Source of the DNA: an uncultured Pelagibacteraceae bacterium
Lineage (GTDB): Bacteria; Pseudomonadota; Alphaproteobacteria; Pelagibacterales; Pelagibacteraceae
DNA length: 64,000 bases
NCBI GenBank assembly: GCA_902522385.1
Contig: CABYVK010000003.1
Location: forward strand, 33,672-97,671
Direction: 5' to 3'
Part shown: one piece after another, positions 34,913 through 43,326 of the stretch
Layout of the letters: the number at the start of each line of letters is the position of its first letter
Position numbering within the stretch: position 1 is the stretch's first letter
The notes under the pieces: model-generated
The model's database searches: none
What the model saw: only the letters and a program-made list of their open reading frames with translations
Told to the model about the DNA's origin: nothing
Position numbers and translations under genes: made by a program

Positions 34913-36047
34913 CAGAATTTTTTAAATATCTTAGTCTCCCAATAATTTCATCTCGATCCATGTAATAACCTTGTAAATGTCTATGTCCTGAGTTTGGATC
35001 ATATTCAGTTCTACCGTGTAATAATCGTCTATTGTTAAAAGAAAAAATATCACCTGGTCCTAATCTAAATTTAATCTGAAATTGATCGTCATGAAGTAAA
35101 TTTCCAAATCGGTGATGAGCTTTATAAACTTTATCCATCAAATCAGGATGACAGTCTAAAGCATCCATAGTTGCTACGCTAAACCGAATATCATGGTAAT
35201 CATTATCTTTTGTTAGAGATATCGCGGGTGCGTAATAACTTCTAACAGACTCTTGTGTATAATCCATGTCTCTAAATTTTAAATGAACGTTTACTAGCGT
35301 ATCAAATATTTCTTTCTCATTTTTTCTTAAATAATCTGCAACTGCAAAGCCATCTACAGCGGATGAGTCTCCTCCTGTTGCAGAATTAACTAAACAATGA
35401 AGAAATTGATAACCAGGTGGTGTTTCAAACCATGGTAAATCCATATGATTTCTTAGGGCATGTGCTGTGTAAGCAGAATTATTTGGTTTAGGAATATTAA
35501 TTACTTCAAAAGGTGTTTTAAAAAAAGTTTCTCTAGTATGACTAATTCTGTTTAAAATTTTAAAGCCAGAATTATTTTCAGTTGGAGCATTTTTTACTAT
35601 AGCAATTCCAGTGTGGTGTAAGAGCTCTAACCATCTGACAAGTCCCTCATATGAACTCATAATTTCATCATGTTCAATCTCAATTGACTTCAGGTCATTT
35701 TGTAAAGAGTTGTCCCAAAGTTGATATGGAGATTTATATTCTAAATTATTTTTTATAGTATAGCAGTTTTCTCTTAACCAATTTTGGTCATAATAACTTA
35801 TATGGTCACCTTCACTCCATTCAATTTCAAGCTTGCCTTCATTATTTACTGCAAATTTTTTTGGATTAATTTTGTTTGATACTTTCAAAATATTAAACAT
35901 TCTATGACGTGAGTCTTTGTCATGTGCAGTTGGACAATTGTCTCTTAGCCATAAATAATTAAATTTACTTTTTTTTCCATCGCTCCAGTCAACTTCTAAA
36001 TTTGTAGAATTTTTAGTTATATTTTTTATTGTAAAATTTTGTTCCAT
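34896..36047 (-). CDS. Gamma-butyrobetaine hydroxylase-like 2OG-Fe(II) dioxygenase
   Basis: 383-residue two-domain protein: an N-terminal DUF971-type domain (YLWLRDNCPTAHD, about 31-43; NWLRENC near 90) and a C-terminal TauD-type oxygenase. Iron ligands are H201 and D203 (RNHMDLPW) and H344 (RRLLHGRTEYD); R356 in HRHLQGYYMD should bind 2-oxoglutarate. Such enzymes hydroxylate gamma-butyrobetaine to carnitine; trimethyllysine hydroxylase is the sister group. Of the zinc-binding Cys set of the human enzyme only C38 remains, as appears common in bacteria. The downstream gene overlap (1 bp) ties it to the class II aldolase. Confidence 0.78.
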   Translation of the reverse strand: MEQNFTIKNITKNSTNLEVDWSDGKKSKFNYLWLRDNCPTAHDKDSRHRMFNILKVSNKINPKKFAVNNEGKLEIEWSEGDHISYYDQNWLRENCYTIKNNLEYKSPYQLWDNSLQNDLKSIEIEHDEIMSSYEGLVRWLELLHHTGIAIVKNAPTENNSGFKILNRISHTRETFFKTPFEVINIPKPNNSAYTAHALRNHMDLPWFETPPGYQFLHCLVNSATGGDSSAVDGFAVADYLRKNEKEIFDTLVNVHLKFRDMDYTQESVRSYYAPAISLTKDNDYHDIRFSVATMDALDCHPDLMDKVYKAHHRFGNLLHDDQFQIKFRLGPGDIFSFNNRRLLHGRTEYDPNSGHRHLQGYYMDRDEIIGRLRYLKNSVKSNQ

Positions 36048-36778
36048 TAATTTTTATAATTTGAATGTTCTCTCTCTAGTTTTCTTAATAAAGCAGCCCA
36101 CTCCGTTTTTCCATCATAATTATAATCATCAGAGTCACTCATGTTTTCCCAAAAATATGCAGCTTTTTGTTTATCTATTTCATGTTTGTTTAACCCCATT
36201 GCAAGGTTTTTTACCTGAACTGAACATGCTTGCTCTAGATAATAAGCTCTGAAAAATGCTTCTGCAGCAGTTTTTCCTACTGTGTAATATCCATGATTTC
36301 TTGTAATCAAAATGTCGTGTTTGCTAATTAGGTTTTCAAACTTGCTTCCAAATTCTTTATCCTCAACAAATTCATAATCAATATATCCAACAAGATGATT
36401 TAAATAAACTGCGGCTTGTGAAAGATACATCAAACCTTCTTTGGTACCTCCAACTGCCATCACATCATTAGCATGTCCGTGAACATAAAAATTTACATCA
36501 TTTCTTTTATTAAAAATCCATTGAGCAAGATTAATACATCCGTCATTTAACCAAGGTCCGTCTGAATCTAATTTTTTTCCGTTTTGATCAATTTTAACTA
36601 AAGATGAAGCAGTAATTTCTTCATAAAACATTCCATATGGATGAACGAAAGAACAATTCTTATCTTCAGCAGATCTTGCCCCGGCACATTGATTAGCAAG
36701 GTCTGTCATGCCGTACATATGCAAAATTCTATAGAGAGCGGACAACTCTAGTCGCACATCTTTATCTGTTTGCGCCAT
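36047..36778 (-). CDS. Class II aldolase/adducin-family protein
   Basis: 243-residue protein with the fuculose-1-phosphate-aldolase/adducin fold. Metal-site histidines appear in FYVHGHANDVMAVGGT and TRNHGYYTVGKTAAEAFFRAYYLEQAC. Family members without phosphate-binding motifs act as decarboxylases or have unknown roles. It is the first gene of the minus-strand pair with the butyrobetaine-hydroxylase-like gene (TAATG overlap). In eukaryotic carnitine synthesis an aldolase step precedes BBOX, but that enzyme is PLP-dependent, so this parallel is weak. Substrate unknown. Confidence 0.78.
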   Translation of the reverse strand: MAQTDKDVRLELSALYRILHMYGMTDLANQCAGARSAEDKNCSFVHPYGMFYEEITASSLVKIDQNGKKLDSDGPWLNDGCINLAQWIFNKRNDVNFYVHGHANDVMAVGGTKEGLMYLSQAAVYLNHLVGYIDYEFVEDKEFGSKFENLISKHDILITRNHGYYTVGKTAAEAFFRAYYLEQACSVQVKNLAMGLNKHEIDKQKAAYFWENMSDSDDYNYDGKTEWAALLRKLEREHSNYKN

Positions 36779-36819
36779 ATATAAAATTCTTATTTAAAAA
36801 ATAAGCAAAAGCAAATAAA

Positions 36820-36859
36820 TACAACTGTTATTTCTTAAAACAATTATAAGTTGTATAAT
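36820..36859 (+). promoter_or_regulatory. Putative promoter/inverted repeat upstream of the ProV-like gene
   Basis: The 125-bp divergent spacer holds an inverted repeat TACAACT (36820-36826) / AGTTGTA (36849-36855). The second arm overlaps a perfect TATAAT (36854-36859) oriented toward the ATPase gene. No good -35 box is visible, which would suit activator control. Confidence 0.4.
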
Positions 36860-36903
36860 ATTTGTTTTACATATGATGATTGTAACTGTTAGAACATTAC
36901 ATC

Positions 36904-37929
36904 ATGTCAAAAATTGAGATCAACAACGTATACAAAATTTTTGGAAACAACCCTTCTTCTGTGCTGCCAATGGTAAAAGATGGTGCAACAAAAGACGAAA
37001 TTTTAGAGCAAACTGGTCATACCGTTGGATTAGATAATGTTTCTCTTAAAATTGAAGAAGGAGAAACCTTTGTTTGTATGGGTTTATCAGGATCAGGAAA
37101 ATCAACACTAATAAGACATTTAAATAGACTAATCGATCCAACTGATGGTGAAATTTTAGTTGAGGGCACGAATGTAATGTCACTTGATAAAGATAAACTT
37201 ATTGAATTTAGAAGGCATAAAATGAGCATGGTGTTTCAAAGATTTGGTTTATTCCCGCATAAAACAGTAATTCAAAATGTTGGTTACGGACTAGAAATGC
37301 AAGGAAAAACTGAGGATGAAAGAAACAAAATCTCAATGGAAAAAATTGATGCAGTTGGTCTAACTGGTTTTGAAAATCAATACCCTGCTCAGTTATCAGG
37401 AGGAATGCAGCAACGTGTTGGTTTAGCAAGAGCATTAGCGACAGATACAGACATAATGTTAATGGATGAAGCTTTCAGCGCTCTAGATCCTCTGATTAGA
37501 AGTGATATGCAAAAACAATTGATTGATCTTCAAGCAGAACTAAAAAAAACTATTGTATTTATTACACATGATTTGGATGAGTCATTAAGATTGGGAGATC
37601 ACATCGGGATATTAAATTCTGGAAAATTAGTTCAAGTTGGAACCCCAGAGGAAATTATTATGAACCCTGCTGATGATTATGTAAAAGCTTTTGTAAAAGA
37701 TGTGAACAGAGCAAAAGTTATCAAGGCAAAGATTATTATGAAAACTGCTGATCAAGCTAATGACATAGATAAATCAAACTTAATAAAAGTAAATGAAGAT
37801 GAATTTATAGAAGATTTTTTACCAAAAATTGTCTGTTCTGATTCAAACTGTGAAGTGGTTGATAAAAGTGGAAATGTAAAGGGATACATTTCAAATCAAG
37901 AATTACAGTCTTCATTAACAAGATCATAA
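36904..37929 (+). CDS. proV: Quaternary-amine ABC transporter ATP-binding protein (ProV/OpuA-type)
   Basis: 341-residue ATPase of the glycine betaine/proline class. It has the ProV-typical N-terminal extension before the P-loop (residues 12-45), Walker A GLSGSGKST (60-68), the FQRFGLFPHKTV Q-loop, signature LSGGMQQRVGLARAL, DEAFSALDPLIRSDMQ and ITHDLDESLRLGDH. A short C-terminal regulatory region (about 275-341) looks like a single, partial CBS domain. No ProW permease or ProX binding protein is in the window, so it is orphaned here. Downstream, 1 bp away, is a hotdog thioesterase. Energising betaine, carnitine or related import elsewhere on the chromosome is inference. Confidence 0.85.
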   Translation: MSKIEINNVYKIFGNNPSSVLPMVKDGATKDEILEQTGHTVGLDNVSLKIEEGETFVCMGLSGSGKSTLIRHLNRLIDPTDGEILVEGTNVMSLDKDKLIEFRRHKMSMVFQRFGLFPHKTVIQNVGYGLEMQGKTEDERNKISMEKIDAVGLTGFENQYPAQLSGGMQQRVGLARALATDTDIMLMDEAFSALDPLIRSDMQKQLIDLQAELKKTIVFITHDLDESLRLGDHIGILNSGKLVQVGTPEEIIMNPADDYVKAFVKDVNRAKVIKAKIIMKTADQANDIDKSNLIKVNEDEFIEDFLPKIVCSDSNCEVVDKSGNVKGYISNQELQSSLTRS

Positions 37930-37930
37930 A

Positions 37931-38392
37931 GTGTTATTAAAAACTTTCGAAGTAAAAAAGAAATGGGTTGATTACAACAATCATATGAACATGGCTTATT
38001 ATGTTCTTATTTTTGATCAAGCATGGGAAGTTGCTCTTGAAAAATTTAAAATGGGTGGAACAGCAGCAAAAGATTTACATAGAAGCACAATGGTTGTTGA
38101 AACTAATACTAAATATTTAAATGAGGTAAAAGAGGGAGAAATGGTTGATGTTAATCTAACTTATTTTGATCATGATAAAAAAAGATTACATTTAAAAATG
38201 GAAATGATTTCTCAAAAAACTAACAAACTTTCAGCATCTATGGAGTGGATATCGCTATATATAGATTTAAGCAAAAGGAAAGTCACTGAATTTGAAGAAG
38301 AAAAAGTAAAATTAATGAAAGATTTTATTGAAGAAAATAAGTCAAAATTTTCAAACAAAGCTCTTCTATTTTCTTCTAAATTAAAGAAATAA
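37931..38392 (+). CDS. Hotdog-fold (4HBT) acyl-CoA thioesterase-like protein
   Basis: 153-residue single hotdog domain starting at GTG one base after the ProV stop. The family active-site region reads WVDYNNHMNMAYYVLIFDQAWE near residues 11-32 (DxNxHxN pattern), followed by VETNTKYLNEVKEGEMVDVNL. This pattern is shared with betainyl-CoA thioesterases of carnitine degradation and with YbgC-like enzymes. Its coupling to a betaine-class ABC ATPase and the nearby butyrobetaine-hydroxylase-like gene favour a betainyl-CoA-type role. The carnitine dehydrogenase and BKACE partners are not in the window. Confidence 0.72.
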   Translation: MLLKTFEVKKKWVDYNNHMNMAYYVLIFDQAWEVALEKFKMGGTAAKDLHRSTMVVETNTKYLNEVKEGEMVDVNLTYFDHDKKRLHLKMEMISQKTNKLSASMEWISLYIDLSKRKVTEFEEEKVKLMKDFIEENKSKFSNKALLFSSKLKK

Positions 38393-38432
38393 TTAAATAT
38401 TCTATACAATTTTTTTTTGATATAGGTGCATA

Positions 38433-39386
38433 ATGAGCACTAATAATAATTCAAAAGGTATACTTCTAATAATTACTGCAATGACATTTTTTGCAATGCA
38501 GGATGCTTTAATTAAATTTATTTTTGAAAAAGCAGCTTTATATGAAATATTTTTTGGAAGATATTTTGTTGCAGCAATTTTGCTGTTTGGTTACATAAAA
38601 TTCAGAAAACAAAAAGTCTCTCTTAAAACTCACTATCCTTTTTTAACAATACTAAGAGTGGTTTTGCATTTTATTGCTTTTTCAGCGTTTTTTATCTCAT
38701 TAACTTTTATGCCTCTAGCAACAGCAAATGCCCTGTTTTTTTCCTCCCCTTTTTTCGTATCAATATTTGCAAAGTTATTCTTAAAAGAAACTATTGGTAT
38801 TAGAAGGTGGTCAGCAATTGTTTTTGGTTTTGTTGGTGTTTTTATAGTCTTAAATCCAAATTTTTCAGATTTTGAATATCGAAGTCTTTTGCCAGTTTTT
38901 TGTGCATTTTGTTATGCCGCCTCTATGACAATCACAAAATATACATCTGATAAAGATGATGTTAACACCCAGCTGTATTACTTTTATCTAATTGCAATAT
39001 TGTTATGTGTAATATTGTATATTTTTATGGGTAGTGGCCAACTTAATAATCCAAACTTTGATCCAACAATACAATTCATATTTAGAGAATGGTTTTCAAA
39101 TATTGAATATACATGGAAATTTATTTTATTTTTTGGTTTTGCTGCATCAATAGCTTTTGTTTGTATTTTCTCAGCATATATAGTTGCATCACCATCTGTT
39201 GTTTCTTTGTTTGAGTACTCATTAATAATCATGTCAATGATACCTGGCTACTTTTTATTTAATGAAGTGCCAACGACTAGAACATTTATTGGTGTTGCAT
39301 TTATTATAGCTGCTGGAATTTATATTTATATGAGAGAGAGAGTTAGAGATCAATTTATTGCAACAGAAACACCGGTTAGAAGATGA
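38433..39386 (+). CDS. EamA/DMT-family transporter
   Basis: 317-residue ten-span transporter with two EamA domains (ITAMTFFAMQDALIKF at the start; ANALFFSSPFFVSIFAKLFLKETIG closing repeat 1; FNEVPTTRTFIGVAFIIAAGIYIY at the end). It differs from the 31651 paralogue. It overlaps the following 2OG oxygenase gene by 4 bp (ATGA), so export or import of the oxygenase product or substrate is likely. Direction and solute unknown. Confidence 0.85.
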   Translation: MSTNNNSKGILLIITAMTFFAMQDALIKFIFEKAALYEIFFGRYFVAAILLFGYIKFRKQKVSLKTHYPFLTILRVVLHFIAFSAFFISLTFMPLATANALFFSSPFFVSIFAKLFLKETIGIRRWSAIVFGFVGVFIVLNPNFSDFEYRSLLPVFCAFCYAASMTITKYTSDKDDVNTQLYYFYLIAILLCVILYIFMGSGQLNNPNFDPTIQFIFREWFSNIEYTWKFILFFGFAASIAFVCIFSAYIVASPSVVSLFEYSLIIMSMIPGYFLFNEVPTTRTFIGVAFIIAAGIYIYMRERVRDQFIATETPVRR

Positions 39387-40351
39387 GCAAGAGCTTTATA
39401 CCAACAATTAATATTTCATCTTTAATAAAAAATAATTTTGAAACTCAAAATGCATTTAAAACAATTAAAGAAATTGAAAAAGCTTGTGTCAATGTAGGAT
39501 TTTTTCAAATAACTGGACATGGAATTAATCGGAAAGAAATAAAAAAAACATGTGAGGTTGCTAATAAATTTTTTAATTTACCAGAGAGCACGAAAATAAG
39601 ATTAGCACCTAAAAAATGGAATAAAAAAAATAAAAATTTATACAGAGGATATTTTCCTAATGATGTTAATGGAAAAGAAGGTCTGGATATAGGTGATTTA
39701 AAAGTAACTAAAGAATATTCTTCAAATCTCAAAAATCAATACATAGAGTTTATTAATCTGAGCGTGTGTTTTAATAAAAACTCAATTAATACTTTAAACA
39801 AATATTTTGATAACATTTATAGATTGAGTGAAATATTATTTAAAAGTCTGATAAAACTTAATAAAAAAAATCCTGATATTTCTAGTGCAGCTTTTTCAAG
39901 ATTAAAAACATTAAGTACATTAAGATTTAATTATTACCCAAATCAAACTAAACCAGTTGAAATATCAAAACAAGATGGAGTAGCACTTGGATGTGAAACT
40001 CATGTTGATAGTGGAATATTTACAGTTCTCTACCAAGATAGAAAAGGTGGATTACAAGTACAAAATAGAAAAAACAAAAAATGGTATGATGTACCATTTA
40101 ATAAAAATGCTTTAGTAGTAAACACGGGAAGAGCTTTAGAATATTTAAGTAAAGGTAAATTTAAAGCAACTAATCATAGGGTTTTGTGGAATAAAAGTAA
40201 AAGGCTCTCTGTTCCTTTTTTCTTCGAACCTTCATATGATTTCAAAATGAACCAATCATTTTTAAATAGAAGCAAATTCAAAAATAATGGTCTAATTTAT
40301 GAGAAATTTCTTAACAAATCTTTAAAAAAATTTATTGAATATCAACGTTAG
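39383..40351 (+). CDS. 2OG-Fe(II) oxygenase of the isopenicillin-N-synthase-like family
   Basis: 322-residue non-heme iron oxygenase. The N-terminal DIOX_N-type part reads VGFFQITGHGINRKEI and FFNLPESTKIRL; the catalytic barrel has H207 and D209 (CETHVDSGIFTVLYQD), H265 (KATNHRV) and R274 with S276 (KRLSVPFFFEP) for 2-oxoglutarate. The family includes ethylene-forming, flavonoid and small amino-acid hydroxylases. Reaction unknown. It is coupled to an EamA transporter by an ATGA overlap and is the last gene before a possible structured leader. Confidence 0.8.
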   Translation: MSKSFIPTINISSLIKNNFETQNAFKTIKEIEKACVNVGFFQITGHGINRKEIKKTCEVANKFFNLPESTKIRLAPKKWNKKNKNLYRGYFPNDVNGKEGLDIGDLKVTKEYSSNLKNQYIEFINLSVCFNKNSINTLNKYFDNIYRLSEILFKSLIKLNKKNPDISSAAFSRLKTLSTLRFNYYPNQTKPVEISKQDGVALGCETHVDSGIFTVLYQDRKGGLQVQNRKNKKWYDVPFNKNALVVNTGRALEYLSKGKFKATNHRVLWNKSKRLSVPFFFEPSYDFKMNQSFLNRSKFKNNGLIYEKFLNKSLKKFIEYQR

Positions 40352-40370
40352 TAATTATAAGGTTTACATA

Positions 40371-40433
40371 TAAAGCGATACATAACTCGTCGTTAAATTC
40401 AAAAATTTACGAAAGTGGGATCGGTCGTCTTTA
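40371..40433 (+). ncRNA. Candidate structured 5' leader of the monooxygenase operon
   Basis: TAAAGCGA (40371-40378) can pair with TCG-T-CTTTA (40425-40433, one bulged T) as a closing stem. Inside it CG-t-TAAATT (40391-40399) pairs with AATTTACG (40404-40411). The two joining strands hold unpaired purine-rich bases (GAAAGTGGGATCGG). The ribosome binding site follows 11 bases later. The layout is riboswitch-like but I cannot assign it to a known class. Confidence 0.35.
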
Positions 40434-40444
40434 AATTAATTTTT

Positions 40445-40452
40445 AAAGGAGG
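40445..40452 (+). promoter_or_regulatory. Consensus Shine-Dalgarno that fixes the monooxygenase start
   Basis: AAAGGAGG, the strongest ribosome binding site in the window, 4 bases before ATG 40457. It rules out the in-frame start upstream at 40415, which would put this site inside the coding region. Confidence 0.8.
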
Positions 40453-40456
40453 CTTT

Positions 40457-41626
40457 ATGAAATTTGGTTATTTTTGTAACACCACAAACTGGACACACAA
40501 ACCTTACCATCAATTGCTAGATGAGACTAAAGAAATTACAGAATACTGTGATCAAAACAAATGGAATTCAATTTGGTTTACAGAACATCACTTCAATCAC
40601 GAGGGAATGGAGTCTTGTACAAATCCATTAATGATGGGTGCAGATGCGGCTGCAAGAACAAAAAATATAAGAATAGGCCAAGCTGCAAACGTTATTACTT
40701 TTCATAATCCAATAAGATTAGCAGAAGATATTGCAACATTAGATCAACTTTCAAAAGGGAGAGTTGAAGTAGGTGTAGCAAGAGGAATTTATGGTAGAGA
40801 AGCAATAAATCTAAACAAAGAGGCCGATTTAAAAGATCAGGCTAAAAATTTCAGATTATTTGCTGAGACTTTAGAGGTATTAAAGAAAGCATGGAGTGAA
40901 AAATTTTTCAATCATCAAGGAGAATTTTATACTTATCCATCACCTAATTATGTTTGGCAGCATGATATGAGTCCTCCAAGTGAAGAATTTATGAATATGG
41001 AAGACAGTACTATGAAAAAAATTAGTGTTGTTCCACAGCCATATCAACAGCCGCATCCTCCAATTCATCAAGTTGTTGATGGAATTAGATCAATTGAGTG
41101 GGCTGCTGAAAATAACATTAATGTTATTATGTGGATTCCAACTGTAAAAGCTTTGAAACCAAAATTTGAAGCTTATAAAAATAAAAGATCAGAGGTAACA
41201 AAGAAAAATATACCTCTTGGCGAAGGGGTGTCTCTTGTAAGAGATATGTTTGTTGCAGATACAATGGAAGAAGCAAAAGAAAAAGCTGGTGAACATATGG
41301 TAAATTATATGAGATGGGTTTGTCATTGGAGAGGTTTGGGAAATCATATGGATCCTGGTGAAGAGCTACCTGAAACAAAAGGTAAATTGGATTTATTAAA
41401 TTACGAATTTTTACATAAAAGAAACATGTTATTTGGAACACCAGAATATGTGATTGATAAAATTCATGAATTAAAATCTGAACTCAATTTACAAAATTTG
41501 CAAGTTTGGTCTAATTTTCCAGGTGTGAAGCATAAAGATTGTATGAAAAGTATAAAACTTTTCACAGAAAAAGTTATGCCTCACTTCCAAGATGACTTTG
41601 ATACTGAAGTAAAAAAAGTTTCGTGA
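40457..41626 (+). CDS. Luciferase-like (LLM) flavin-dependent monooxygenase
   Basis: 389-residue TIM-barrel flavin monooxygenase of the bacterial luciferase family. Characteristic segments are MKFGYFCNTTNW, SIWFTEHHFNHEG (EHHF near 49), IRIGQAANVITFHNPIRLAEDIATLDQLSKGRVEVGVARG, and the late FGTPEYVIDKIHEL. It uses FMNH2 and O2, for example to oxidise aldehydes, sulfonates or N-heterocycles. A flavin reductase is not encoded beside it, so reduced flavin must come from elsewhere. It is the first of five tightly coupled genes; its stop overlaps the next GTG start (GTGA). Confidence 0.87.
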   Translation: MKFGYFCNTTNWTHKPYHQLLDETKEITEYCDQNKWNSIWFTEHHFNHEGMESCTNPLMMGADAAARTKNIRIGQAANVITFHNPIRLAEDIATLDQLSKGRVEVGVARGIYGREAINLNKEADLKDQAKNFRLFAETLEVLKKAWSEKFFNHQGEFYTYPSPNYVWQHDMSPPSEEFMNMEDSTMKKISVVPQPYQQPHPPIHQVVDGIRSIEWAAENNINVIMWIPTVKALKPKFEAYKNKRSEVTKKNIPLGEGVSLVRDMFVADTMEEAKEKAGEHMVNYMRWVCHWRGLGNHMDPGEELPETKGKLDLLNYEFLHKRNMLFGTPEYVIDKIHELKSELNLQNLQVWSNFPGVKHKDCMKSIKLFTEKVMPHFQDDFDTEVKKVS

Positions 41627-43326
41627 ATAAAAGACGAAAAAGAATTAGCGGCGGACAAGCTGCTGTTCAATCATTAAAAAAAGAGAGAGTAAAACATGTT
41701 TTTGGACTTATTGGTTCAGCAACAATGGAAATGTTTGATGCTCTTTATTATGAGAAAAGTATAAAATTTATTGGTGTCAGAGATGAAAGAACTGGCACAC
41801 ATATGGCCGATGGTTATGCAAGAGCATCCAATAGACCTGGGGTAATTATTGCAGGCCAAAACGGACCTGGCGCTACTAATTTAGTTACAGGCGTTGCTCA
41901 AGCAAAAGCAGCCTTTTCTCCGGTTGTTGCAATTGCAGGTTCGTATTCAACTAAAGATAAAATGGAAGATGCATTCCAAGGTTTAGATCAACAGTCTTTG
42001 TTTGCACCTATTACAAAAAAAACATGGACTATAAAAAATTCAAAAATAATTCCAAAAATTATGAGTGATGCTTTTAGTTTAGCAATGAAACCTAGAAAGG
42101 GACCTGTATGTGTAAATTTACCAAGAAATATATTAGCAGCTTCAAACAAGTATAATATCAATATTAAAAAACCATCTTTCGAAAATGAGAGCAAACAAAA
42201 AGGAAATAAAGAAAATATCAAAAAGGCTGCAAAATTAATTGGATCTTCAAAATGTTCAGTAATTATTGTTGGTGCAGGAATTAAATATAATTCTAAATAC
42301 AAAGAGGTAATAAAATTAGCTGAGCTATGCAATTTACCTATTGTTACAGCAGCAGGTCATGGAGACGCAATTCCTTTTGGTCATAAATTAAATGCTGGGC
42401 AAATGGGTCCTAGAGGAAATCCTGTTGCATCAAGATTAGTTAAAAATGCAGATGTTATTTTAGCAATTGGAACACGTTTAGGGTTTAATTCAACTTTTTA
42501 CTCCTATGAAAATATAAATAAAGAAGCAAAAATAATTCAAATTGAACTGGAAAAAACAATGCTTGGAAAATATTTTCCTGTAAAAGTTAAGATACACGCA
42601 GATGCTGCGACTGCAACTAAACAGCTTTACGAAGAGATTAAAAAAGAGAACATTGAATTAAATATTAAAGATTGGACTAACTCTTATTTAAAAGAGAGAA
42701 AAGAATATTTAATAAATAGAAATAAAGAAAATTTGGGTTCAAATTTTCCTATACAACCGAAAGGGCTATTTAAACAATTAAGAAAAGTGCTACCAAGAAA
42801 CTCAGCAATTACTCTTGATGCTGGAACTTTATGTTTGCAAGCTACAGATGCTTTAGAATATTATGATCCTCCTTCATTATTTACTCCATTGGATTTTGGT
42901 TTAGTTGGTTTTTCTTTTGCATGTGGCCTTGGTGTCAAGGTTGCAAAGCCTAAAAAAACAGTTGTTAGTCTTATGGGTGATGGGGGTTTTGGCATGACAA
43001 TATCTGAATTAAGTACTGCTGTTGAATATGGGATTAATACAACAACTATTGTAATGAACAATCAAAGTTGGGGTGCAGAAAAAGCTTATCAAAAAGATTT
43101 TTTTGGAAAAAGATATTTAGGTGCGGATATTACTAGTCCATCCTTTGATAAAGTTGCGGAACTTTATGGCGCAAAAGGTTTTAAAGTTAAAAAAATTTCT
43201 GAGATTAATGAAGCTGTAAGAGCAGCAATTAAATCGAACAAGCCATCCGTGATAGATGTTGATGTAGATCCGAAAGCATTATACAGTTTTAGAAGAGATA
43301 GTTTCAAACATAGAATAAAAAAATGA
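41623..43326 (+). CDS. Thiamine-diphosphate-dependent enzyme, acetolactate-synthase-like
   Basis: 567-residue ThDP enzyme with all three domains. The N-terminal domain has the cofactor-activating E55 in RDERTGTHMADGYAR and QNGPGATN. The central domain starts near 190. The C-terminal ThDP motif is GDGGFG (452-457) to NNQSWG (479-484). The N-terminal GLIGSATMEMFDAL also recalls sulfoacetaldehyde acetyltransferase (Xsc). Context (monooxygenase, hydrolase, aldehyde dehydrogenase) suggests a catabolic lyase or decarboxylase acting on a 2-oxo acid or on an aldehyde, not branched-chain synthesis, since no IlvH is present. It starts at GTG and overlaps the LLM gene by 4 bp and the next gene by 4 bp. 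Confidence 0.85.
   Translation: MNKRRKRISGGQAAVQSLKKERVKHVFGLIGSATMEMFDALYYEKSIKFIGVRDERTGTHMADGYARASNRPGVIIAGQNGPGATNLVTGVAQAKAAFSPVVAIAGSYSTKDKMEDAFQGLDQQSLFAPITKKTWTIKNSKIIPKIMSDAFSLAMKPRKGPVCVNLPRNILAASNKYNINIKKPSFENESKQKGNKENIKKAAKLIGSSKCSVIIVGAGIKYNSKYKEVIKLAELCNLPIVTAAGHGDAIPFGHKLNAGQMGPRGNPVASRLVKNADVILAIGTRLGFNSTFYSYENINKEAKIIQIELEKTMLGKYFPVKVKIHADAATATKQLYEEIKKENIELNIKDWTNSYLKERKEYLINRNKENLGSNFPIQPKGLFKQLRKVLPRNSAITLDAGTLCLQATDALEYYDPPSLFTPLDFGLVGFSFACGLGVKVAKPKKTVVSLMGDGGFGMTISELSTAVEYGINTTTIVMNNQSWGAEKAYQKDFFGKRYLGADITSPSFDKVAELYGAKGFKVKKISEINEAVRAAIKSNKPSVIDVDVDPKALYSFRRDSFKHRIKK

Noticed and set aside
40371..40433. Assignment of the leader as a glutamine, SAM-II/SAM-V or glycine riboswitch
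   Set aside because: None of the core sequences I know fits well; only a loose resemblance in one joining strand. Kept as unassigned structured leader.
40415..40456. Upstream in-frame start for the LLM monooxygenase
   Set aside because: The perfect Shine-Dalgarno at 40445-40452 serves ATG 40457, and the family begins MKFGYF.
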